DNA of 64,000 nucleotides from Roseiarcus sp963764955 (GTDB lineage: Bacteria; Pseudomonadota; Alphaproteobacteria; Rhizobiales; Beijerinckiaceae), in contig CAVXVE010000019.1 of assembly GCA_963764955.1 (NCBI GenBank), positions 62,001 to 126,000 of the forward strand. The letters are read 5' to 3'. Position 1 is the first letter of the stretch. Every line of letters starts with the position of its first letter. Made by a program: the position numbers and the translations under genes. Positions 8,402 to 17,387 of the stretch are shown piece by piece. The notes under the pieces are model-generated. The model was given only the letters and a program-made list of their open reading frames with translations, did not search any database and was not told the DNA's origin.

Positions 8402-9369
8402 GCCGGGATCTCGTGGTCGCGCTCTCCGGAGGCATCGGCGGCGCCAAGCTTGCGCTGGGCCTGAGCCGGATCGTGGAGCCGGCCAATCTCATCGTCGTCG
8501 CCAATGTCGGCGACGATTTCGAGCATCTCGGCCTGCATGTCTCGCCCGACGCCGACACGCTCATGTACGCGCTCGCCGGGCTCGACAACACGAAGCTCGG
8601 GTGGGGACGCCATGACGAAACGTGGTCGTTCATGGAGACTTTGTCGGCGCTTGGCGGCGAGGACTGGTTCCGCCTCGGCGATCGCGACCTTGCGGTTCAT
8701 ATCGAGCGCACGCGCCGGCTCAGGGCGGGGGAGCCTCTCTCCGCCGTCACCGCCGACTTCTGCCGCCGCCTCGGCGTCGCTCCGCGCGTAGTGCCGGCGA
8801 CCAACGACCGGCTGCGCACCCGGTTGCGCACGGATGAAGGATGGCTCGACTTTCAGGATTATTTCGTCCGCCTGCAATGCCGGCCGCAAGTGCGGGATCT
8901 TGCCTTCGACGGCGCGCAGGAGGCGCGCCCTCATCCTGACCTCATGGCGGCCTTGAGCGACGAACGATTGCGCGCAGTTGTCGTCTGCCCGTCCAATCCC
9001 TTCATCAGCGTCGAGCCGATCCTCGCCATCAAGGGCATGCGCGAGGCTCTCACCCGCTGCGTCGCGCCCGTCGTCGCGGTTTCCCCCATCATTGGAGGAC
9101 GCGCGGTCAAGGGTCCCACAGCCAAGATGATGATCGAGCTCGGCATGATTCCGGGCGCGGCCGCGGTCGCCGCGCGTTACGGCGATCTCATCGACGGCTA
9201 CATCATGGACACAGGCGACGCGGCGGAGGCGGCTCAGGTCGCCGCGAAGGTGACGCTTGCGCCGACCCTCATGACAAGCCTCGCCGATAAGGAGCAACTC
9301 GCCCGCGCGGTGCTCGAGGCGGCCGATGCGCTCGCATCGTCAAAGCGCGGCCGGGGCTTCGCTGCGTGA
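8398..9369 (+). CDS. cofD: 2-phospho-L-lactate transferase CofD
   Basis: A protein of 323 residues that transfers the phospholactyl-type moiety from its guanosine-diphosphate carrier onto FO, giving F420-0 or its dehydro form. The N-terminal nucleotide-binding signature VALSGGIGGAKLALGL is clear, followed by NVGDDFEHLGLHVSPDADTL, which holds the conserved acidic metal-binding residues, and later VCPSNPFISVEPILAI and SPIIGGRAVKGPTAKMM. All are diagnostic of CofD/FbiA. It overlaps cofE by ATGA and cofC by GTGA. Which three-carbon donor is used (2-phospholactate, phosphoenolpyruvate or 3-phosphoglycerate) cannot be told from this sequence. Confidence 0.95.
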   Translation: MSRDLVVALSGGIGGAKLALGLSRIVEPANLIVVANVGDDFEHLGLHVSPDADTLMYALAGLDNTKLGWGRHDETWSFMETLSALGGEDWFRLGDRDLAVHIERTRRLRAGEPLSAVTADFCRRLGVAPRVVPATNDRLRTRLRTDEGWLDFQDYFVRLQCRPQVRDLAFDGAQEARPHPDLMAALSDERLRAVVVCPSNPFISVEPILAIKGMREALTRCVAPVVAVSPIIGGRAVKGPTAKMMIELGMIPGAAAVAARYGDLIDGYIMDTGDAAEAAQVAAKVTLAPTLMTSLADKEQLARAVLEAADALASSKRGRGFAA

Positions 9370-10049
9370 GTGGAATCTGGGCCATCGTGCCGGTCAAGGA
9401 ATTCGAGGGCGCCAAGCAGCGGCTGTCGCCCGCCTTGAGCGCGGAAGAACGCCGCGTGCTTGCGGCGACCATGCTCGAGGACGTGCTCGACGCGCTGAGC
9501 GCGGTCCGGGAGCTTGCCCGCCTGCTCGTCGTCACAATCGACCCCGCCGCGACATCGCTTGCGACGCGCTACGGCGCGCGCGTTGTCGCGGACGGCGCGC
9601 GGGATGGCCACACCGGCGCCGTCACGGCCGCTGCGCGCCTGCTTGGCCGCGAGGGCCAGGGGGCCATGATGACCATGCCTGGCGACATTCCGCGCGCGAC
9701 CTCAGCCGAGATCGCGGCGACCGTTGCGGCGCATCGCGCGTCGCCGGCCTTCACCATCGTGCCGGCGCATGACGATCTCGGATCGAACACGATCGTCATG
9801 TCGCCGCCCGACGCCGTTCCGCTGCGTTTTGGCGAGGACAGCTTCTATCCCCATCTCGACGCGGCGCGAGCGCGCGGGATCGATCCGCTCGTCGTGCGTC
9901 ACCCGGGGATCGGGATGGATATCGACAATCCCGTCGACCTTGTCGCGTTTCTGAGAATGTCGCCGCCCGCGGCGACCCGGACGCTCGCTTTCCTTGAACA
10001 GTCGGGCGTCGCCGCCCGCCTTCTCAAGGCGAGTCAGGACCTCCGCTGA
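9366..10049 (+). CDS. cofC: 2-phospho-L-lactate (or PEP) guanylyltransferase CofC
   Basis: A protein of 227 residues that activates the three-carbon phosphoacid with GTP to the diphospho-guanosine intermediate used by CofD. Family signs are IVPVKEFEGAKQRLSPAL at the N-terminus (nucleotidyltransferase fold, Lys and Arg for GTP), MMTMPGDIPRATSAEI with the metal-binding acid, LGSNTIVMSPPDAVP, and FGEDSFYPHLDAARARGID close to the C-terminal third. The start codon is GTG within the GTGA overlap with cofD. It is the last gene of the fgd-cofE-cofD-cofC operon. The next gene, fbiC, is on the opposite strand, so the two transcripts converge across about 200 bp. Confidence 0.93.
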   Translation: MSGIWAIVPVKEFEGAKQRLSPALSAEERRVLAATMLEDVLDALSAVRELARLLVVTIDPAATSLATRYGARVVADGARDGHTGAVTAAARLLGREGQGAMMTMPGDIPRATSAEIAATVAAHRASPAFTIVPAHDDLGSNTIVMSPPDAVPLRFGEDSFYPHLDAARARGIDPLVVRHPGIGMDIDNPVDLVAFLRMSPPAATRTLAFLEQSGVAARLLKASQDLR

Positions 10050-10247
10050 AGAGCGGATTCGCCGCTGGATGCAGGCGGCGCTCGCTTGGGCAAATATATA
10101 ACACCAATCACATATTATTATGCTGCGACGCCAGGGCCGGCGCGCCCGATTTTTGAGGACGGAACTAAACCGGGTCCCAACCGACTGAAATCATTAGGGG
10201 GCGCCGGTAAAAATGCCGCTAGGCTGGTCTTGAGCCGCTTCCGTCTC

Positions 10248-12695
10248 CTATTCCGCAGCGACGAGCTTGCGCGGTGGCGTCAGGACCACCGGAGCGAGAG
10301 CCGCGGCGCCGAGCGAGGCCGCCCGCCGTTCCGCGGGGACGGGGCCGTAGAGCGTGGTCCGCTGCTCCGGCGCGCGGCCAAGCGAGCGGATCAGGTCCTC
10401 CATGGCCTCGGGCGGAAACTCCTGTCCGTGCTCCGTGCCGGCGGCCCGCGAGATGCTCTCGTTCATCAGGGTGCCGCCGAGATCGTTCGCGCCGGCCTTA
10501 AGACACGCCGCCGCGCCCTCAGGTCCCATCTTGACCCAGGAGGTCTGGATGTTCGTGACATGCGGATGAAGCGCGAGCCGCGCGACCGCATGCATCAGCA
10601 CCGCTTCGCGGAAAGTGGGCCCGCGCCGTGCGGCGCCTTTGAGATACATCGGCGCTTCCATATGCACGAAGGGCAGCGGCACGAATTCCGTTAAGCCCCC
10701 GGTCTCCGCCTGCAGATCCCGCACCGCCAAAAGATGCCGCGCCCACGACAGCGGATGCTCGATATGGCCGTACATGATCGTCGAGGTCGTTCTCAGGCCA
10801 AGCTCATGCGCGGTTCTCACGACATCGAGCCATTGCGCCGTGCTCAGCTTGTCCGGGCAGATGATCGCGCGCACCTCGTCGTCGAGAATCTCGGCGGCGG
10901 TGCCCGGCAGCGTGCTTAAGCCCGCGCTCTTGAGCTCAGCCAGAAACGACCGGATGGGCATGCCGAGCGTCGCCGCGCCCTGGGTGACCTCCAACGGCGA
11001 GAAGGCGTGGATATGCATGTCAGGAACCGTAGCCTTGATGGCGCGGCAGATGGCGAGATAAGTCTCGCCGCTGTAATCCGGATGGATGCCGCCCTGGAGG
11101 CAGACTTCGGTCGCGCCTCGCTCCCAGGCCTCGGTTGCGCGGCGCACGATTTCGTTCAGCGCGAGGTCGTAAGGCGCGCCCCGCAGCGCCTCATGCGTCT
11201 TGCCCTTGGAGAAGGCGCAGAACGTGCAGCGGTAGGAACAGATGTTGGTGTAGTTGATGTTGCGGTTGACCACGTAGCGGATGACGTCGCCGCTCGTCGC
11301 GCGGCGAAGCGCATCGGCCGCGGCGACGACGCGCTCATAGTCGGCGTCGCGCGCCGCGAACAGCCGCACGATCTCGGGCGGTTCCAGGCGGGCGCCGGCT
11401 TGAGCGCGCTCGATGATGCGCTCGATCGCCGGATCGAACGCGCGCGCATAAACGGGTGGCCTGCGTGGGACGATTTTCATGCCGGGCGCCCAGTTGTCGT
11501 CGCGCGCGAAGCCCTCGGCGTCGCTCAGGCGGCGAACCTGCGTGGCGATCTCCGGCGCGGTCCAGGCGCCAAGATCGCGCATATGGGAGGGATAGATCGG
11601 CAGGCGATGCACGAGCAGCTTGCCCGCGTCCGCCGTGCGCTGGGCAAGCTCGGCGGTCGCGGGCCACGGCGCCTCCGGATTGACGTGGTCCGGAGTGACG
11701 GGAGACACCCCGCCCCAATCATTGATCCCAGCCGCGACGAGCCGCGGATAGACGCCCGGCGACAGGTTGGGCGGCGCCTGGATGTTCATCGCCGCGCCCA
11801 GGATCAGGCGCGCCGCGGCGATGGTCCAAAGGAGGTCGTCGAGGTCGGGCTCGGCGGCGCTCGCGCGCTTCGTGCCGGGCTTGGCGCGGAAGTTCTGAAC
11901 GATGACCTCCTGGATATGCCCGTAACGGCGATGCAGGTCTCGGATGGCGAAGAGCGCCTCGAGACGCTCGGCGCGCGTTTCGCCGATGCCGATCAGAATG
12001 CCGGTGGTGAACGGGACGCTGAGTTCTCCCGCGAGCCTCAGCGTCTCGAGGCGCGCCTCGGGCCGCTTGTCGGGCGAGCCGTAATGGACTCCGCCCGGCT
12101 CGCACAGGCGCGCGCTGAGCGATTCCAGCATGATCCCCTGACTGGCCGTGACTGTCCGCAAGCCCGCAATCTCGGCGCGGCTCATCACTCCGGGATTGGC
12201 GTGCGGCAGCAATCCGGTCTCTCGCAAGACGAGCGCGCACATCGCCTGAAGATAATCGATGGTGGTCTCGTGTCCGAGCGCGTCCAGCGCCTCGCGCGCC
12301 GCGCGATAGCGCAGTTCGGGCTTGTCGCCGAGCGTGAACAAAGCCTCCGTGCAGCCGGCGGCGGCTCCGGCGCGGGCGATGGCGAGCACCTCGTCCGCTG
12401 ACAGATAGGCGGGTTTCCCCGCGCGAGGCCGCTCGGCGAACGTGCAATAGTGGCAGACGTCACGGCAAAGATGGGTGAGCGGAATGAACACCTTGCGCGA
12501 ATACGAGATGAGGCGCCCGTGTCCTTCGTCGCGCAGGCCTCCTGCGGCGTCGATCAGCTCCGCGAGCGGGGCCTGTTCGAGCCGGATTGAAAGCGCGTCG
12601 TCGCTCGTATCGCCCATCCCACTCACCTTGATAAGGCTGTTCGGCACGATCCGCGTCACGTCGGAGGCGGACGGCGAATGATGTTCTCTCTCCAT
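10248..12695 (-). CDS. fbiC: FO synthase, fused CofG-CofH (FbiC)
   Basis: A protein of about 815 residues with two radical-SAM domains that together make FO (7,8-didemethyl-8-hydroxy-5-deazariboflavin) from tyrosine and the flavin precursor 5-amino-6-ribitylamino-uracil. The N-terminal CofG half carries the cluster-binding CRDVCHYC (about residues 77-84 from the chosen start). The C-terminal CofH half carries CSYRCTFC, with VNRNINYTNIC just before it and LQGGIHPDY after it. The fused order matches actinobacterial FbiC, whereas many other organisms have separate genes. The start is uncertain: ATG 12695, TTG 12722 and ATG 12617 are in frame. I prefer 12695. An inverted repeat lies immediately upstream. 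It is divergent from an LLM oxidoreductase gene. Confidence 0.93.
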   Translation of the reverse strand: MEREHHSPSASDVTRIVPNSLIKVSGMGDTSDDALSIRLEQAPLAELIDAAGGLRDEGHGRLISYSRKVFIPLTHLCRDVCHYCTFAERPRAGKPAYLSADEVLAIARAGAAAGCTEALFTLGDKPELRYRAAREALDALGHETTIDYLQAMCALVLRETGLLPHANPGVMSRAEIAGLRTVTASQGIMLESLSARLCEPGGVHYGSPDKRPEARLETLRLAGELSVPFTTGILIGIGETRAERLEALFAIRDLHRRYGHIQEVIVQNFRAKPGTKRASAAEPDLDDLLWTIAAARLILGAAMNIQAPPNLSPGVYPRLVAAGINDWGGVSPVTPDHVNPEAPWPATAELAQRTADAGKLLVHRLPIYPSHMRDLGAWTAPEIATQVRRLSDAEGFARDDNWAPGMKIVPRRPPVYARAFDPAIERIIERAQAGARLEPPEIVRLFAARDADYERVVAAADALRRATSGDVIRYVVNRNINYTNICSYRCTFCAFSKGKTHEALRGAPYDLALNEIVRRATEAWERGATEVCLQGGIHPDYSGETYLAICRAIKATVPDMHIHAFSPLEVTQGAATLGMPIRSFLAELKSAGLSTLPGTAAEILDDEVRAIICPDKLSTAQWLDVVRTAHELGLRTTSTIMYGHIEHPLSWARHLLAVRDLQAETGGLTEFVPLPFVHMEAPMYLKGAARRGPTFREAVLMHAVARLALHPHVTNIQTSWVKMGPEGAAACLKAGANDLGGTLMNESISRAAGTEHGQEFPPEAMEDLIRSLGRAPEQRTTLYGPVPAERRAASLGAAALAPVVLTPPRKLVAAE

Positions 12696-12699
12696 GATG

Positions 12700-12722
12700 T
12701 TGCATCTCTGCGGCAGATGCAA
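12700..12722. promoter_or_regulatory. Inverted repeat at the 5' end of fbiC, candidate operator or 5'-UTR hairpin
   Basis: TTGCATCT (12700-12707), a 7-nt spacer, then AGATGCAA (12715-12722): a perfect 8-bp inverted repeat. It lies 4 bp upstream of the preferred fbiC ATG on the minus strand and about 58 bp upstream of the divergent LLM gene. It could be a repressor site for both genes, or an RNA hairpin near the fbiC start. No regulator gene is adjacent. Confidence 0.45.
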
Positions 12723-12780
12723 TCCAGTGGGGAAGATGGCGCCGCGAGTCCAAGGGGCGACACATGCGGGAGTTCGAGTG

Positions 12781-13644
12781 ATGAGACAGGTGGGAAGGCT
12801 AGGCGTCTGGTATCCGGTCGATCGTTTGGACGGCGCCGGAATCAGACGTTTGCTGCGAACGGTCGAAGACCTCGGCTACTCGACGTTCTGGTACCCGGAA
12901 GCGCTCGGCTATGAATCCCTCTCCATCGCCAGCTTCATGCTGGCGAACACGACGCGGCTAATCATCGGCAGTTCGATCGCGAATATCTACGCCCGCGATC
13001 CTTTTACCGCCAGGCGAGGGCTCATGACCTTGTCGAGCCTCTATGATGATCGCTTCATTCTTGGCCTTGGGGTCAGCCACGCGCCCATGGTCGAGCGGGT
13101 GCGCGGCCATGTCTACGACAGGCCCGTGCCGACGATGCGCCGCTATCTCGACGGCCTTTATGAGAAGCCGTCGAACGCGGCGGAATGGCCCGTCGTGATC
13201 GCGGCGCTCGGGCCGTTGATGCTGAAAGTCGCCGCAGAGCGCACGGCGGGCGCCGTTCCCTATAACGTTACGCCCGACCATACGCGCGAAGCGAGAGCCG
13301 CCCTCGGGCCTCACAAGCTCTTGGCCGTCGAGCAGAAGGTGTGCCTCGAGACGGACGCCGCCGTCGCGCATGGCCTCGCCCGGCATGAGCTCACTCGCTA
13401 CATGACCCTCGCCAACTACCGCAACAATTGGCTGCGCATCGGCTTTACCGAAGCCGACCTTGCCGGCGGCGGCTCGGACCGGTTCATCGATGCGATGGTG
13501 CTCCGGGGTGATGCGGCGACGATCGCCCGCGGCCTGGAGGCGCATCTGGAGGCGGGCGCCGATCAGGTCTGCATCCAGCCGGTCCACGCCGAGGGAGACA
13601 TGGACGCGCGCGACCAAACGCTCAGGGCGCTCGCAGACGTATGA
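12781..13644 (+). CDS. LLM-class F420-dependent oxidoreductase (TIGR03620-like)
   Basis: A luciferase-like TIM-barrel protein of 287 residues. It begins MRQVGRLGVWYPVDRLDG and has DLGYSTFWYPEALGYES, IIGSSIANIYARDP, LGLGVSHAPMVERVRGH and PVVIAALGPLMLKVAAERT. This series resembles the 'probable F420-dependent oxidoreductase' group often found near F420 genes. The start at 12781 follows GGGAG by 8 nt, and the longer open frame upstream (from 12694) has no family similarity. It is divergent from fbiC and is the right-hand end of the F420 island. The substrate is unknown. Confidence 0.82.
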   Translation: MRQVGRLGVWYPVDRLDGAGIRRLLRTVEDLGYSTFWYPEALGYESLSIASFMLANTTRLIIGSSIANIYARDPFTARRGLMTLSSLYDDRFILGLGVSHAPMVERVRGHVYDRPVPTMRRYLDGLYEKPSNAAEWPVVIAALGPLMLKVAAERTAGAVPYNVTPDHTREARAALGPHKLLAVEQKVCLETDAAVAHGLARHELTRYMTLANYRNNWLRIGFTEADLAGGGSDRFIDAMVLRGDAATIARGLEAHLEAGADQVCIQPVHAEGDMDARDQTLRALADV

Positions 13645-14039
13645 GGCTTCCGAGCTGCGTCGCGGCGAAAGGCCCCGACCGCCCCGTAAGCGGCCGTCTG
13701 ATCACATCAAATGTTTCATCGATCTTCTACCCGAGCCGCCGGACACATCACGTTTTCTTATGCTCAAGCGCAGATATCATGATTTCCCCAGTCATGGGAG
13801 TTTTGCTAGCGGATGAACCTCCCTGCGTCATCTACGATCTCTCTAGCGCAATCGTGATCCCGGCAGGTTGAGGGACTGAAGCCTGGAGCCTACGCTGACG
13901 CGGATTGGCAGATGAAAGTTCGCTTGAGAAGCACAGGCTTCCCCCTCCGGAAAACGGCCAGGCGCAGCGACATGGAGAGGCTCGAAGCGCGGGCGATCGG
14001 AGTTTTTGGCGGGGCCGCGGATTTCGAAGGAACCGTGCG
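13645..14039. other. Intergenic region, no gene seen
   Basis: About 395 bp separate the last F420-island gene from the hydroxyacid dehydrogenase. I see no convincing small gene, RNA gene or strong intrinsic terminator. It may hold the promoter of the catabolic cluster that follows. The AT-richer stretch around 13,700-13,800 is the likeliest place, but no clear -35/-10 pair stands out. Confidence 0.4.
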
Positions 14040-15107
14040 ATGAATCGGATCGCAAGACGGCCGCGCGTCTTCGTTACGCAGCCCATAGCCGCCGCCGCGC
14101 TCAACAGGATAAAGGCGGTCGCTGACGTTTCCGTCAATCCCGACAGCAGCCGGATTCTGTCCAGGGAAGGGCTGCTGGCTGGCGTCGCTGAGTGTGATTT
14201 CCTGTTACCGCTCCTGCACGACAAGATCGACCGGTCGGTCGTCACGGCGAACCCGAATCTTCAGGCGATCACTTCGATGGCCGTCACTCCGTCGGACATC
14301 GACATCGAGGAGGCGACGCGACGCGGCGTCGTTGTGACGACCGTTTCCCCCGTTGTGACGGAAGCGACGGCGGATATCTGTTTCGGCCTCATGCTTGCAG
14401 TCGCTCGCCGCATTGTCGAAGGCGACAAGCTTGTTCGCGAAGGCATGTTCCCTGGCGGGCAATCGAACCATTTGCTCGGTGGGAGCGTGTTCGGAAAGAC
14501 CTTGGGCCTGTTGGGAGGCGGCGGGCGCATCGGGTCAGCCGTCGCTCGCCGGGCTCGCGGATTCCAGATGAACATTCTCTACTGGTCTCCGCGCCGCAAG
14601 CACGACATGGAGCGCGATCTTGGCGTTCAGTTCGCTCCGCTGGACGACTTGCTGCGACAATCCGATTTCGTTTCGGTCCACTCGCCACTCGGGGAGGAGA
14701 CCCGGGGCCAGATCGGGGCGCGCGAGCTCTCGCTTATGAAGCCCACGGCTTTCCTGATCAACACGTCGCGCGGACCCATTGTCGACGAGCTGGCGCTTGT
14801 CGAGGCGCTCAAGCGCCGCCAGCTCGCCGGCGCCGGACTTGACGTGTTCGAACGGGAGCCGGCAGTCACGCCGGCTCTCCTCGAGATGACGAACGTCGTG
14901 CTGACGCCGCACCTCGGCAGCGCGGTCGTCGAAACGCGGGACGCGCTGGCGAACGCCGTCGCGGACAATATTCTGGCTCTCGTCGAGGGCCGCCGGCCGC
15001 CGAACATCTACAATCCTGAGGTCTTCGACTCCTGGCTGGCGCGGCGCGCGCGCGAGGGGGAAGAGGTTTTCCGGTCAGGAAACGCCGAGCGCAGTTCCGC
15101 GCGATGA
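14040..15107 (+). CDS. D-isomer-specific 2-hydroxyacid dehydrogenase (phosphoglycerate/glyoxylate reductase-like)
   Basis: An NAD(P)-dependent dehydrogenase of 355 residues that interconverts a 2-oxoacid and a D-2-hydroxyacid. The Rossmann loop is LGLLGGGGRIGSAVA. The catalytic Arg is in INTSRGPIVDE, the Glu in LDVFEREPAV, and the His in LTPHLGSAVVE. The ATG at 14040 is preceded by AAGGAA; the larger open frame upstream has no similarity to the family. It opens a plus-strand run of metabolic genes (M24 protein, beta-hydroxyacid dehydrogenase, SDR) that leads into the second sugar ABC transporter, which suggests a role in breaking down an imported sugar acid or polyol. The substrate is not determined. 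Confidence 0.85.
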   Translation: MNRIARRPRVFVTQPIAAAALNRIKAVADVSVNPDSSRILSREGLLAGVAECDFLLPLLHDKIDRSVVTANPNLQAITSMAVTPSDIDIEEATRRGVVVTTVSPVVTEATADICFGLMLAVARRIVEGDKLVREGMFPGGQSNHLLGGSVFGKTLGLLGGGGRIGSAVARRARGFQMNILYWSPRRKHDMERDLGVQFAPLDDLLRQSDFVSVHSPLGEETRGQIGARELSLMKPTAFLINTSRGPIVDELALVEALKRRQLAGAGLDVFEREPAVTPALLEMTNVVLTPHLGSAVVETRDALANAVADNILALVEGRRPPNIYNPEVFDSWLARRAREGEEVFRSGNAERSSAR

Positions 15108-15171
15108 GAGCAGGCGCCGGCCGCGCCTCACTGGCCGGCTGACGATCACGTTGGGGAGGAAGCGCGAGACA

Positions 15172-16398
15172 ATGCAGGCGCATCATTTCGCTCAAGGGCC
15201 ATGGAACGTCGGTTACGAGCGCCGCGTCGATCTCGCCGCATTGCGGACGAAGCGGATCGCCAAAGCGGAGACGCAAAGGCGTGCTGCGGGACTGGACGCG
15301 TTGCTTGTCTGGAAGGACGAGAACTGCCGCTACCTGACGGATTTGCGGCCGCAGCTGATCGCGGGCAAATCAACGGCGCTGAACGGCGCCCTTCTGGTCG
15401 AAGGGAGGGAGCCGATCCTCTTCTGCTCAGGGGGAGAACGCGACCGGGTCGACCGCACGATGCCCTGGATCAAGGAAGCGCATAACATTCCGATCATCGA
15501 GGAGAAGGCCCTGGTCGAGGGCCTGGTCAGAGACATTCTGGGGCCGGTATTGAAAAAGCACGGGCTGGCCGGAGGCAAGCTCGGGCTGGACGAAGCCAAT
15601 ACGGTATTCACCAAGGCGCTCGCGGCCGATTTTCCCAAGCTTCAGATCGAGGATGGCGACACGCCCATGCAGGCGGCGCGCCGAATCAAGTTGCCTGAGG
15701 AAATCGAGCTTCTCGAAGAGGCGACAGCGCTCGCCGACGCAGTCACCGCTTCCGCGACCGCCGCCGTCGCAGACGGGGTGCGGGAGTGCGAAGTCGCGGG
15801 CGAAGCCATGAGGACGCTCTTTCGCCTTGGCGGGGAATACGCCCATGTCATGACGCCCTTCGTCGCCTCCGGGGAGAACATGGCCCCGCCGCACCGTATC
15901 TGCAGCGACAAGCTCATTCGCCACGGCGACATCGTGTTCATCGACATCGGCGCATGCTGGGGCGGATATTTCGGCGACGTCGCGCGCGCCGTCATTTGCG
16001 GAAAGCCGTCCGACGAACAGCGGAAGATATACTCCGCCGTCTATCACGGCCTAAAGGCCGGCATCGCCGAGATGCGTCCGGGCCGAACCAACAAGGACGC
16101 GGCGGAGGCGCTGGTCAGAGTGGCCGAAAAATATGGGCTCGGCGGCCGCATGCTGTCGCTCTTCATCGGACATGGCGTGGGCATCGGCGCGAACGAGCCG
16201 CCCTATATCGGGGAAACGCTTCCGGGCGCGCCTGTTTACGAATTCGAGCCAGGCATGGTGTTCGCCGTCGAGCCGCTCATTTGGGTCGAGGGGGTGCGCG
16301 GCGGCGGGGGGGTCCGACTGGAGGAGATGGTGCTGGTCACCGAGGGGACGCCCCACGTGATGTCACGGGCTCCGTTCGACGAACGCCTGCTCGCATGA
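15172..16398 (+). CDS. M24 family metallopeptidase (Xaa-Pro peptidase/creatinase-like)
   Basis: A 'pita-bread' fold protein of 408 residues. The N-terminal creatinase-like domain covers about the first 170 residues (LVWKDENCRYLTDLRP), followed by the M24 catalytic domain. The five metal ligands of the dinuclear site all appear to be present: Asp in FIDIGACWGGYFGDVARA (two Asp), His in GHGVGIGANEPPY, Glu in VFAVEPLIW and Glu in VRLEEMVLV. The start is ATG 15172, with GGGGAGGA about 11 nt upstream; a TTG at 15151 lies inside that site. Family members cleave Xaa-Pro bonds or, less often, C-N and C-S bonds of small molecules. In this cluster of small-molecule genes the latter is plausible. Confidence 0.85.
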   Translation: MQAHHFAQGPWNVGYERRVDLAALRTKRIAKAETQRRAAGLDALLVWKDENCRYLTDLRPQLIAGKSTALNGALLVEGREPILFCSGGERDRVDRTMPWIKEAHNIPIIEEKALVEGLVRDILGPVLKKHGLAGGKLGLDEANTVFTKALAADFPKLQIEDGDTPMQAARRIKLPEEIELLEEATALADAVTASATAAVADGVRECEVAGEAMRTLFRLGGEYAHVMTPFVASGENMAPPHRICSDKLIRHGDIVFIDIGACWGGYFGDVARAVICGKPSDEQRKIYSAVYHGLKAGIAEMRPGRTNKDAAEALVRVAEKYGLGGRMLSLFIGHGVGIGANEPPYIGETLPGAPVYEFEPGMVFAVEPLIWVEGVRGGGGVRLEEMVLVTEGTPHVMSRAPFDERLLA

Positions 16399-16453
16399 CT
16401 GATCTGGCCGCCTCGTTTAAAAGGTCGCGCGCAAGACCCGCAAGGAGCTTCTT

Positions 16454-17357
16454 TTGAGCGTCGCCAGCAACGAATCTTGGCCCCGGTCGATCGGCGTGAT
16501 TGGGCTGGGGATCATGGGATCGGCCGTCGCTCGCCACTTGGCCGCCGTCGGCCGGGAGGTGGTCGGCTTCGACATCGACGCCAGCCGTGCGGACATGCTT
16601 GCCGGACCTCGATTCCGGAAAGTCGAACTCGGTTAGGGCCACGGCGGAAGAGGTTGATCTGCTTCTGACCAGTCTCCCGGCTGAGGACGCTCTGACCGCG
16701 GTCGTCGATGGCGTCCTTGAGGCTCCGCGACGACCAAGCCAAGCGCTCGTCGAGCTCAGCACCTTGTCGATCGCTTGCAAACAGCGTGAATTCGATCGGC
16801 TTGCCGCTGCCGGAATCGCGATGCTTGACACGCCGATAAGCGGCACCGGCGCGCAGGCGGCGGCTGGCGATATCGTGCTCTATGTCAGCGGCGACGAGGA
16901 TCTCAGCCAGCGGTGTCTCGGCGTCTTCGCCGACTTCTCGCGCAAGGCGATCCTTCTCGGCCCCTTCGGGGCCGGAACGAAGATGAAGTTCGTCGCCAAT
17001 CTGCTCGTCGCGATCCATAATGTCGCGGCTGCGGAAGCCGTGTCGCTCGGGTTGCGTTGCGGTCTCGATCCCGCGTCGCTTTGCGACGTCCTGTCAGCAG
17101 GAGCTGGCCAGTCCCGGATGCTCGAGGTTCGCGGGCCCCTGATGGTGCAAGGCGCATATGAGCCGCCGACGATGAAGTTGAGCGTCTGGCAGAAGGACAT
17201 GCGCCTGATCAAAGGCTTTGCGCATGAGGTTGGCGCCGCAACGCCTTTGTTTGACACGACCATTCCGCTCTATCTCGCGGCAGTTGCGGAAGGACACGGA
17301 CAGATGGACACGGCGGCCGTGAGACTGGCGCTGGAAGCCTCCGGCAAAAGGTCCTGA
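16454..17357 (+). pseudogene. NAD(P)-dependent beta-hydroxyacid dehydrogenase (GarR/HIBADH-like), one frameshift
   Basis: A protein of about 300 residues in the 3-hydroxyisobutyrate/tartronate-semialdehyde reductase family. The N-terminal frame reads IGVIGLGIMGSAVARHLA (nucleotide-binding GxGxxG) and stops at a TAG at 16634-16636. The second frame carries VDLLLTSLPAEDAL, then LDTPISGTGAQAAAGD with the substrate-binding loop, and FGAGTKMKFVANLLVAIH with the catalytic Lys. The frames join by a single-base change near 16,620-16,630. The start is TTG 16454, with AAGGAG eight bases upstream. Tartronate-semialdehyde or a similar 3-hydroxyacid would fit the cluster. It is either an assembly error or a recent inactivation. 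Confidence 0.82.
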
Positions 17358-17387
17358 CTGCGGCCGAAACAAGGAGCATGCGGAAAC

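Noticed and set aside
7558..9297. 579-codon minus-strand open frame opposite cofE/cofD
   Set aside because: Typical high-GC antisense shadow. The plus strand has diagnostic CofE and CofD motifs with coupled starts.
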